The translations under genes were made by a program, and so were the position numbers. Shown here in pieces: positions 45,901-53,400 of a stretch of DNA of 64,000 bases (the first letter of the stretch is position 1; each line of letters starts with the position of its first letter). The stretch is from Catonia carolina (lineage: Eukaryota > Arthropoda > Insecta > Hemiptera > Achilidae), in assembly GCA_035578175.1 (NCBI GenBank), contig JAQMRL010000008.1:11404963-11468962 (forward strand). Reading direction: 5' to 3'. Below the pieces are notes generated by a model. That model saw nothing but the letters and a program-made list of their open reading frames with translations, had not been told where the DNA came from and did not search any database.

Positions 45901-48610
45901 CTGTTCTTAAATGATTCAGTCATTTAATTGACTAATCATGTGATAAGAAACAGAACTATTTATTTTAGCCCTGCAAAAATGAATTTATTATCCAGGAATA
46001 TTTATTCCTGGAAAATTTATTTTCCAGATAATAAATAAAATGTGTATTCTTAAAATCGATGCCATAATCTGTCTAATTTCCTAACAATCTTACTGCAGAT
46101 TAATTTATTATTTAACAATTCTTGATGAGTTTTTGTTAAAAATTGATACTGATTACCTGTTGAAGATGTTCATGTTCTAGAAAGAATTTATTCTATAAAA
46201 ATTGCACCAAGTTACTTTTCATAACTAGGTAAATGAATGTTTTTTTTTATATTTTTCAATATCTTTTATTATAAAATTCAAACCTTTGTTAAAATACCTG
46301 GTCCATCTGACCATTTCACTTTCTGAATTTGGGCGCGTGGATGTGGATCCACCAATGGTGTTCTTGCTCCATGCCTGAAAAACTATCCACACAAAAATAA
46401 ATATAATTAAAAAAATCTTTAAGATAATCTACAATAACTATATCGTTAATGTTATCTGTGTTAAAATATCTGTACACAGGTAATATGCTAGAGGTTTTTG
46501 TGGTATTACATGGAACAAAACAATGATAGAATTTATTATGGCTTTAGTAAACCACCTCACTCCTTGTTTTACTTAGTAAAGCCTCTAGAGCAGTGTTCTT
46601 CAACCTTATTTTAATAAAGGGCCAAATTTTTATTATGGGTGGGCTTAAGGGCCGCATTGATCTACGTATGTATGTGTATTTATATATGAATATTATATAT
46701 TATTTTATTAAACATACTATGTAGGATTTTTAAACAGCCGTATTATTTAAAATTGAAATATATATTTTTCTAACCAACAGAATACGGTAACATAAAACAC
46801 TTACCAATGTTTATAGCGCTTTCGTGTATCTTGTATACATCTTCAGTAAATTAACATTTATTAGAAGTCAAAATTTAAAAATTCCTGCTCCTACCATGGT
46901 AGATAAGGAATGGTCGATTCTTACATTTAAAACAGTCTTGCCAACTTAATCAGTTGATTGTCGTATTCAATTTGTGTGTTCATTAATTTTTCCCTGTTAT
47001 TGTATTTATAAATATAATATTTTTCCAAAATTTCAATTTCATTTTGTTTGTTATTTATTTCTAATATTTCTAGATTATTTTTTATATTTGACATATTATG
47101 TTTATTTTTTATCATGTGTTCAGTTACATTGGAGCTCCAATGTCAAATGTTAATTTACTGAAGATGTGTACAAGATACACGAAAGCGCTATAAACATTGG
47201 TAAGTGTTTTATGTTACCGTATTCTGGTGGTTAGAAAAATGAATATTATATAGTATAAACATAATAATATGAACATTTTGTGTCAGGTTAAAAGAAATAA
47301 CATGATTTTTTTTAAAGCTTATATTGGTTGAAAATGACAGTAAATAGCAATATTGAAATATATACTTATACTTAAACATGTTACAAAACTCAAAACCAAA
47401 CTAAAAACATCAAAATGGTGATTTTTCAGTTCAATGGGAAACTTGACATTCTTTCTCTTTCGCTAGTTTAAAAATCAACAAAATGATGCAATGTTCTAAC
47501 TCTTTGTTCAAAAACTGAAACCATTCTGCGGGCCGCTAAAATTTACGCGGTGGACCGCAGGTTGAAGATCACTGCTCTAGAGGTTCAAACCAGCCTTCCG
47601 ACTGATTTCCTAAACAACAGGAATAGACTGGATTGTTTAAAATTCTCGTAAATTCTTTCTCCAAATTCTTAATACATTAAACACTTTTTCAAAAGTTTAT
47701 TTTAAGTCACATCACCATCTTGGTTATTAGCAACTACTTAAGGGTATGAAATATTGGGTTTTGGCACTTAATAATTTCCAGACTTTTGCTGGGAATCGAA
47801 CTTGGGACATTCTGCTTGGTAGGCTAGCGAGCTAACTACTAAGCCATGGAGGCGGCCAGAACACATTTTTTAAATTTAATATTTTGTAATTTAAGAAATG
47901 TGTTATTCATAAGTTAGATATTTGAATATTAACAAAGATGATTTTGATCCTATCTTTACCAGTTCTCTGTTCAAAATTCAACAAATTATTACATTAAACA
48001 ATTAATTAGCAAACAATTTTTGTAATTCATTTTTTCTCTTATGAGTTATACCACTTGTGACTGTTGTTTAGGTCATCAGCCTGTAGGCTGGTTTGAACCT
48101 GTAGAGGTTTTACTAAGTAAATCGAGGAGTGAGGTGGTTTACAATTGCCTTCCTCACTGAATGGAAAAGTATGCTTATCAGCATGCCGGGCCCTCTGAAA
48201 AGCACAAATTTTCCACTCTGCAAATGACACCTTCACTTCATTCACCACAGGGTCTGGCTGTATAGTGAAATTCATTACTTTCAGAGGAGATAACTCTGAT
48301 TAGTGTCTTTTACACCTCTACCTCTTCTGTTCTTAAATGATTCAGTCATTTAATTGGCTGACCATGTGATAAGAAACAGAACTATTTATTTTAGCTCTGC
48401 AACGAACAGATCGAGTGCAAATAATTTAACACTCCACCTACCTCTTATGGGCAAATGGAAAAAATATAATGTATTACCTGTTTAAAAAAAATCACTCACC
48501 AAATTAGCAGTGACCAATGTTGAACTATCCAATTGTGGTAAAATTGGATAAGCCGGAATTGAAATTAACGTGATAGAAATAATGAAATAACACCATAGTT
48601 TTGATATCAT
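36776..48610 (-). CDS. Secreted histidine acid phosphatase (venom acid phosphatase Acph-1-like), complete
   Basis: Seven exons on -: 48610-48500, 46382-46284, 44148-43906, 41057-40878, 39780-39654, 38055-37850, 36931-36776; GT-AG introns, all phase 0 except the 39654/38055 junction, giving 373 aa. Residues 1-20 are a signal peptide (MISKLWCYFIISITLISIPA). FFRHGARTP carries the nucleophilic His region, and HGGHDFSM near residue 280 supplies the HD acid/base pair. These are the two motifs of branch 2 histidine phosphatases, which hydrolyse phosphomonoesters via a phosphohistidine. No C-terminal membrane helix, so a secreted or lysosomal enzyme is likely. Length fits the insect family (~370-400). 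The name reflects homology to a bee venom enzyme and does not imply venom here. Confidence 0.93.
37850..38055 (-). CDS. Acid phosphatase 1, exon 6 (HD motif)
   Basis: Split Gly then PYIQEVQNQFRMAAAG, LIIHGGHDFSMTANLGALG and GDALLLELHYVKKYGYFVQ. HGGHD holds the catalytic acid. Confidence 0.95.
38098..38388. mobile_element. MITE with GTCCCATAGCCGAG termini, copy 2
   Basis: Inverse of 21658-21964. Ends tacagtattgagatgaatt and its imperfect complement near 38370-38388. In intron 5 of the phosphatase, 43 bp upstream of exon 6. Confidence 0.65.
38791..39362 (+). repeat. R400 repeat carrying a SINE
   Basis: Interrupted at 39130-39310 by SINE-3; has an extra 'ctggctgtaaacta' duplication at 38987-39003. 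Confidence 0.8.
39130..39310 (-). repeat. tRNA-related SINE (SINE-3), copy 3
   Basis: T run (39130-39154), body, B box gggtttgattcc on -, head gtagtggtcagcgcaactgg. Nested in R400. Confidence 0.7.
39654..39780 (-). CDS. Acid phosphatase 1, exon 5
   Basis: HHNNLELPNWTSYVYPSRM then MVRLAAG, the family's 'LP.WT..VYP..M' helix. 127 nt, identical in length to the paralogue exon 58722-58848. Donor gtaagt. Confidence 0.93.
40145..40290 (-). repeat. tRNA-related SINE (SINE-3), copy 4
   Basis: Ends 'gggttcaattc' B box on - and 'ttagtggtaagcacactagtc' head. Confidence 0.55.
40345..40735 (+). repeat. R400 repeat, 5' end eroded
   Basis: Recognisable from gaggcagtgtgttaaa to attgacctaaacaac; 143 bp from phosphatase exon 4. 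Confidence 0.8.
40878..41057 (-). CDS. Acid phosphatase 1, exon 4
   Basis: IINSPNACPLFKVEQ (conserved Cys-Pro) through FDIFPLWDNLECM. 180 nt, phase 0 both sides. Donor gtacgt. Confidence 0.93.
41380..41690 (-). pseudogene. Open frame, probable LINE C-terminal remnant
   Basis: On -, about 90 codons without stop ending at 41390: SAKRTLFDILFFYKALHQ, ILRVPQAGVRSFGILATQ, PMVRCTRAAKEYERKIDYW, then FKNKLLKTIELY. The pattern 'KR.LFD..F.YK.L....P..L...VP...R' resembles jockey-like C-termini, but the match is by eye only. It could be an unrecognised coding exon. Confidence 0.4.
41716..41911 (-). mobile_element. Single-arm Penelope-like element, family A
   Basis: 12 bp duplication TCTTACTCAGAA at 41704-41715 and 41912-41923. 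One arm only, with a hammerhead motif at 41786-41830 on - whose stem III has one mismatch (CACATG). Confidence 0.75.
41924..43046. other. Intronic DNA without recognised element
   Basis: Mixed AT-rich sequence; no exon, terminal repeat or tRNA box seen. Confidence 0.4.
43047..43572. mobile_element. pogo/Tigger-like MITE
   Basis: TA at 43045-43046 and 43573-43574. Inverted ends CAGTAGAGCGTCAATAATTC with subterminal 'aatccgga' repeats on both sides. No transposase frame. Confidence 0.75.
43580..43810 (+). pseudogene. Degenerate LINE C-terminal fragment
   Basis: Broken frames SEDKGGQAEG, then words matching 'GRRR.SWL.NLR.WFG...ELF.AA...R'. Same family as 29870-30455. Ends 96 bp from phosphatase exon 3. 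Confidence 0.45.
43906..44148 (-). CDS. Acid phosphatase 1, exon 3
   Basis: VGKEKMFDLGKTLKVYFQEF, then STTGIQRTEQSAIALVAGLF (the family's 'S....RT..SA...L.GL.P') and IPPIVFNVDETIDKST. 243 nt, same as in the paralogue. Confidence 0.95.
44745..45330 (+). mobile_element. LINE 3' end with A-rich tail
   Basis: Short frame GLWIPERVGAAMLQDEESW and MERVVRRLRREE, then GC-rich 3' sequence and an A run (45317-45326). R1- or jockey-like by composition; clade uncertain. Confidence 0.4.
45636..45977 (-). repeat. R400 repeat, 3' truncated
   Basis: From tgttgtttaggtcatcagcc to agccctgcaaaa; contains the conserved 96-codon frame 45849-45559. Confidence 0.85.
46284..46382 (-). CDS. Acid phosphatase 1, exon 2 (RHG catalytic motif)
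   Basis: FFRHGARTPLVDPHPRAQ then KVKWSDGPGILTK. The acceptor 'ggatag' at 46384-46383 keeps phase 0 and gives TANL-FFRHG. The closer ttttcag site would put the exon out of frame. Donor gtttga is weak. Confidence 0.88.
46809..46860 (-). ncRNA. Hammerhead ribozyme motif, family B
   Basis: CTGAAGA, GAAA, AGCGCT and the TTTA/TAAA stem I are all present on -. Stem II has one A-C mismatch (GTATA against TACAC). Confidence 0.55.
47152..47200 (+). ncRNA. Hammerhead ribozyme motif, family B
   Basis: CTGAAGA 47158-47164, stem II GTGTA-CAAGA-TACAC fully paired, GAAA 47181-47184, stem III AGCGCT 47184-47189, cleavage expected after A47190, stem I TTTA/TAAA. Confidence 0.65.
47697..47860 (-). repeat. tRNA-related SINE (SINE-3), copy 5
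   Basis: B box aagttcgattcc on - and head 'ggcttagtagttagctcgc'. Confidence 0.6.
48062..48456 (-). repeat. R400 repeat, full length
   Basis: tgttgtttaggtcatcagcc to cctcttatgggcaa; ends 44 bp before phosphatase exon 1 in intron 1. Confidence 0.85.
48500..48610 (-). CDS. Acid phosphatase 1, exon 1 (signal peptide)
   Basis: Start ATG at 48610-48608, then a hydrophobic stretch and PQLDSSTLVTANL. Donor gtgagt, phase 0. Chosen as start because it is the only Met before the signal peptide and a TATA box lies 108 bp upstream. Confidence 0.88.
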
Positions 48611-48687
48611 AATAATGTTTGCATACGTGGTACTCGTATGTTGAGAGATAAGTGAAAGGGTTTAAGAATGTTTCATTAGAATCACAA

Positions 48688-48718
48688 GTGACATACAGCG
48701 GTTAAATGTTTTTATATA
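48688..48718 (-). promoter_or_regulatory. TATA box and predicted start site of acid phosphatase 1
   Basis: TATATAAAA on - at 48718-48710. An initiator-like TCACTT (48691-48686) sits 29 bases downstream, giving a leader of about 80 nt before the ATG at 48610. Confidence 0.5.
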
Positions 48719-48926
48719 ATGTAAAATTAACATTCTTTGTTAAGTAATTATAGGTATGTACCTACTGACTTAACAGACTGCAAAAAGACTTGTATCATTT
48801 TACGCACAACCTTTATTGAACATTATATTAACATTCCATGTATAGCATGTCCCAAAAAAAAGTATGTAACTCTTCTCTAATTTTCATTTTCCTTTGTTTA
48901 ATTTTTACAACTATTTAATTGACACT

Positions 48927-49220
48927 CAAAAATAAATCTTTATAATGCATCCTGCAGTTTGAAATTAATTCTATTTTATATATAAATTTCCCTAACCTTC
49001 TTTTTAAACTGCATCAACTTTTATCTTTACTTACACATGTTTCGGTGGATCCACCATAACCAAAGTAAATAACATAATTGAAACTAAAAAATTTTTTTAT
49101 TTATTTAAAATCTATAGAAGATGATACATCTTCAGTCATTTGTATAAAATGTTTATAATTTATAGATGATACATCTTCAGTCATTTTTATAAAATTTGTA
49201 TACAAATGACTGAAGATGTT
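48927..49220 (-). repeat. Penelope-like family A copy, partial fold-back
   Basis: One complete arm; the second reduced to 49195-49220. Hammerhead core degraded to TTGGTTA. Confidence 0.65.
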
Positions 49221-49542
49221 CTTATCACATGGTCAGCCAATTATATGACTGAACTGTCTAAAAACAGAAAAGGTAAAGGTGTAAAAGACACTAGTCATAA
49301 TTATCTCCTCTGAAAGTAATGAATTTCATTATACAGTCAGATCCTGTGGTGAATGAAGTAAAGGTGTCATTTCCAGGGTGCAAAGAAGATAATTTTCAGA
49401 GGGCCTGGCATGCTGATAAGCATAGGCTACTTTTGTACTCAGTGAGGAAATCAATGGTAAACCAACACACTCCTCGTTTTACTAAGTATAACCTCTAGAG
49501 TTTCAAACCAACTTTTTAGCTGTTGGCCTAAACAACAAACGA
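49218..49542 (+). repeat. R400 repeat, 5' truncated
   Basis: Starts inside the family at gttcttatcacatggtcagcc, immediately against the family A arm; ends gttggcctaaacaaca. Confidence 0.8.
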
Positions 49543-49950
49543 CAAAATACAATCGTAAAGGAATCAAAAAATAATTGATAAAATTTGTTCAATAAAAATG
49601 TTAAACCGTTTATGAAGCACCGTGTACAAATATTCAATAATATTTGTTTTAGAAATCATTAATTACAAAGATCGTTGATGATGATCAGAATGATTAAAAA
49701 TCATTAACAATGACGTTTTAAGTAGAATTGATGCTGAGCAATCATTGGGTATGTAAAGACAATTAGAAAGTTTAATCAAGAAAGCCTATAAACTGTTTTT
49801 GATTGACAACCATTGTTAGTGATTTCTTTACGTTATAAATATTATCCCAATTTTTATCACAGCTTCCGTTTTATTTTTTAATTTCAATTTTAATACCGAC
49901 AAAAAAGTTTCTCTACCTGCCTATTGATAAACTAAAAATAAAAAAAATAT

Positions 49951-50540
49951 GGTGTCAAACAATCACATGAATTTCTCTTGCCAATGTAAATAATTACCAA
50001 TATAACCTATGTAGCCGTAAAAGAGAAAGCAGCATGTGTCTTGAAAGAGCTGACAGAAGATGAATTCCAGCACTGTTTCCAACAATGATCAAAAAAATAT
50101 GGTGTCAAACAATCACATGAATTTCTCTTGCCAATGTATATAATTACCAATATAACCTATGTAACCGTAAAAGAGAAAGCAGCATGTGTCCTGAAAGAGC
50201 TGACAGAAGATGAATTCCAGCACTGTTTCCAACAATGATCAAAAAAATATGGTGTCAAACAATCACATGAATTTCTCTTGCCAATGTAAATAATTACCAA
50301 TATAACCTATGTAGCCGTAAAAGAGAAAGTAGCACGTGTCCTGAAAGAGCTGACAGAAGATGAATTCCAGCACTGTTTCCAACAATGATCAAAAAAATAT
50401 GGTGTCAAACAATCACATGAATTTCTCTTGCCAATGTAAATAATTACCAATATAACCTATGTAGTCATTAAAGAGAAAGCAGCATGTGTCCTGAAAGAGC
50501 TGACACAAGATGAATTCCAGCACTGTTTCCAACAATGGAA
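49951..50540 (+). repeat. 150 bp tandem repeat, four units
   Basis: Units begin at 49951, 50101, 50251 and 50401 (ggtgtcaaacaatcacatga), exactly 150 bp apart with few differences. Each unit joins a helentron-like terminus (ATTTCTCTTGCCAATGTAAA) to a mariner transposase C-terminal piece (LKELTEDEFQHCFQQ). Confidence 0.9.
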
Positions 50541-50652
50541 AATTTGCATGGAGCGTTGTAGGGATAGAGAAGGTGACAATAAGTGATTACGTATAAAATA
50601 AAAATAAAAATTTTTACGTCAGTCTCATTATTTAATAGCCACACCTCATACA
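50541..50652 (+). mobile_element. Mariner 3' end following the tandem array
   Basis: KICMERCRDREGDN then untranslated tail and terminal repeat ending TTTAATAGCCACACCTCATA. It completes the mariner piece that is cut short in the first three units. Confidence 0.75.
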
Positions 50653-50659
50653 TCTATCA

Positions 50660-51480
50660 ATATTTTGGAGACTGTCAGTTGTGGATTTGGTGTTCAACCT
50701 GAAATAAGTTTCGCAGGCATAAGTGGCTTTGTAAGATCATTTTATTAAAATACTTTTGTTTTTATCAACAATTATAATTATTTTGCGATAAGTGACTTAT
50801 TAATTGATATTATTTAAATAAGTCTAATGGTTAGAAATAGTTTTAATAAGATAATATTGTACTATCTTTGGACAGCCTGAATTATGTTTTACTATAAACT
50901 TAATTGTATATTTATTTATCTTTTTACATTATAAAACATTTAATTAAATTGTTTTCTATTAGTTCTAAGAAGTTTTACTATCTTATCAAAAGAAACCGTG
51001 ATACCTTTCCAAATCCTTTTATTTCATTTATTTGTAAAAAAAGTAATAACAATAAAATAATAATATTTATTTATTTCACTTTATACAAATACAAAATTAT
51101 ATCTTATCTACTAGGAATAAATAACCACCAACTCAAGTAAACGGTAGTTATATAAAAAAAACAAAATACATAAAAACAGTTAACAAATGAATTACAAATC
51201 AAATGTCGTCATCCACTACAAATAACAATTCAAATTGTAGTGGCAGCTACAGCACATGTTAACTATATTTTTTAAACAACAATATTAGCTAGTATGACAA
51301 TGAGTTATGCTTTCATAAAATAACTTTAATTTTACTTGATCACATTAAAATTTAATGTGATGTAATGTATTTTTTTTAATTATGACACCTTCATGTTATT
51401 CACCACAGGGTTTGGCTGTATTATAGGTTAGTGATCTAATATTAGACTACCATACAAAGTACTTGAATGGGAAAATTATT
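50660..51480. other. Intergenic AT-rich DNA
   Basis: Between the two phosphatase genes. Only a 35 bp R400 scrap (51385-51425) is recognisable. Confidence 0.45.
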
Positions 51481-51496
51481 TTCATTTTCCTTTTAA

Positions 51497-51805
51497 CCCA
51501 CCAAAAAGTCATCGCCAAAATCAGCTGTTTAACAGCTGATTTTTGGAGACAAAGGTTCCTTGTTCAAATCCTAGTATAGGTAGTTACTTTTATACGGATT
51601 TGAATGCTAGACAGTGGTTACCGGTGTACTTTGATGCTTGGGGTTCAATTAACCATTCTCTCTCAGGAATGGTCGACCTGAGTCTGTACAAGACTACATC
51701 TCATTTACACATCATCCTCGCCTCATTGGGTCATGGGGTAGCTCATTGTTTTGAATTGAACAGATTGCAACGTACACAAATTAGGGATTACAAAAAAAAT
51801 TTCCT
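51497..51805 (+). repeat. tRNA-derived SINE (SINE-1), copy 5
   Basis: B box ttgttcaaatcc near 51560-51571, A tail 51791-51798. Confidence 0.75.
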
Positions 51806-52339
51806 TTTAAACTTTTATGATATTTATGTTACTTAATAATGCACTTTGATACATTTAAAAAAAAATTTGAGTATGTTTAGTGTTGGGAGAGGGTGTCCTT
51901 TTATTTAGCCACCAAGCTTCTCTGCAGTTAACAGTTGCAGAGTGATTAGTATATTACAATTCATTCACTAATGCACGTGCCATTAATATCATATAAATCG
52001 AATAATAACTATAAAATTAATAAAATAGACTTTGTTTTATTATACTAATGTTTTAAACTTAAATTTGTAAAAAAAACCATTTACAATCATTGAAACTATT
52101 TAGATAGTGTCTTCATATAAGGACACTTTTCAAGTAGAGTGCAGCACCAGCCACACAAACATTTTAATTTTGATAAGTGTGCATAAAACAAAACTCCAAG
52201 CATTTACGAATGTACCCCAGCATTCCTCGTCATGTAACGTTCAAATTTGTTCATTTACAACCCGAAAATTTAAGTGTCTTTATTTTTAACCACCATCCAT
52301 TTACAAGGTTTTTATGAAAATTAGTTCGCCCTATAAAGG

Positions 52340-52515
52340 GATAATGATGAAATTCATTACTCTCAGAGGAGATAACAGCTGTGACTAGTATCTTTTACAC
52401 CTCCACCTATTCTGTTGTTAAATACTTCAGTCATATAATTAATTGGCTGACCATGTGATAAGAAACAGAACTGTTTTTTTGTAACCCTGGAACTAGCAGA
52501 TCGAGTGCAAAGATT
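52340..52515 (-). repeat. R400 repeat, truncated at both ends
   Basis: aatgatgaaattcattactc to agcagatcgagtgcaaag. Confidence 0.8.
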
Positions 52516-52539
52516 CCTTGATGAAATTCTATAAATATT

Positions 52540-53165
52540 TTTCAAGATCCTTGTCAAGTATCTCGGTCTGACTTTCGATAAACGACTAAATTGGAGCGCA
52601 CATATCAAACAGAAACATTTATTACTGAATTCCCGACTTAAACTTCTATATTCCCTACTTCACAAACGATCAAAATTACCAATGGCACAAAAATTACGCA
52701 TATATTGTTCTCTTTTGAAACCTATATGGACCTAAGGGTCCCAAATTTACGGTTCAACCAAACCCTCTAACTTGCAACGAATTCAAGCATTCCAGTCAAA
52801 AACATTACGCCATATAGCAAAAGCACCTCTTTACGTTACCAACAAAACCTTACATACAGATTTGAAAACACCACTTGTACAAAATTCCATCGAATACCTA
52901 TACAAACGGTTTCACGTCAAGTCACACAAACACGAGAACCCACTGGTGCGTTCACTTTCCACCTTCCATTTAGGCCTACCTGATAATCCCCCTAGACGCC
53001 TTAAAAGACGTTGGAGTAGAGACCTGCTAATACAAATTTCATTCTTGGGGAGGCACCAATGGGGGCCCTACCCCTCTCATGCCTATCATGTCATTTACAT
53101 TATTATCTTAATCATCACATTTGCTTGTTGTAAAATTTTACAGTTGTAAATAAAGAATTAAAGAG
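52540..53165 (+). pseudogene. Jockey-like LINE reverse transcriptase C-terminus
   Basis: Frames KYLGLTFDKRLNWSAHIKQK, LRIYCSLLKPIWT, stop, GSQIYGSTKPSNLQRIQAFQ, SKTLRHIAKAPLYVTNKTLH and PRRLKRRWSRDLL. The order fits the C-terminal third of jockey-clade proteins, with one in-frame stop. Ends in taaataaagaattaaag. Confidence 0.85.
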
Positions 53166-53250
53166 GAAGAGGAAAGATCCTTGAACATTCTAGGTAAAGT
53201 TAAACTAGGAAATTATAAAATAAAACATTACTTTCATATTTAAAAGAAAT

Positions 53251-53400
53251 TTATTTATTATTACACTCCTCATTCCAATCACCATGTGTTTCCATATCTT
53301 TAGTAATCTTGAGGAAATCTACCAGTAAGCATGGGTCTGGGCATTTTGGCATAATCAAATGTTGTGGAGTTTCCATGGTACTACTATTTGAATAGAACAA
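53251..53400 (-). CDS. Acid phosphatase 2, terminal exon
   Basis: LFYSNSSTMETPQHLIMPKC, PDPCLLVDFLKITKDMETHG, DWNEEC. Stop TAA 53253-53251, overlapped by AATAAA. Confidence 0.92.
   Translation of the reverse strand: MFYSNSSTMETPQHLIMPKCPDPCLLVDFLKITKDMETHGDWNEECNNK

Larger units (their letters stand above)
46700..47250. mobile_element. Penelope-like remnant, family B, with inverted terminal arms
   Basis: Left arm 46720-46870 and right arm 47140-47245 are inverted copies of one terminal repeat, each with a hammerhead motif. Between them on - (47115-46927) a 62-residue frame HNMSNIKNNLEILEI, EILEKYYIYKYNNREKL resembles the end of a Penelope GIY-YIG endonuclease protein ('M.IL......LE.FEIYK'). 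Confidence 0.65.
46591..47574. mobile_element. hAT-like element 2 with perfect 8 bp duplication
   Basis: CTCTAGAG at 46583-46590 and 47575-47582. Ends CAGTGTTCTTCAACCT and complement of CAGTGATCTTCAACCT (one mismatch in 16). The interior is taken over by a Penelope-like remnant. Confidence 0.88.
46545..47620 (+). repeat. R400 fragment split by a hAT element
   Basis: Only the 3' part of R400 is present (taaaccacctcactcc to cctaaacaaca), cut at CTCTAGAG. Confidence 0.8.

Noticed and set aside
46374..46380. Acceptor ttttcag for the RHG exon of phosphatase 1
   Set aside because: It leaves the exon out of phase with exon 1. The ggatag site eight bases earlier keeps phase 0 and yields FFRHGARTP.
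49951..50540. CRISPR-like array
   Set aside because: Units are contiguous 150 bp tandem copies with no spacers, in a eukaryotic genome, made of transposon pieces.
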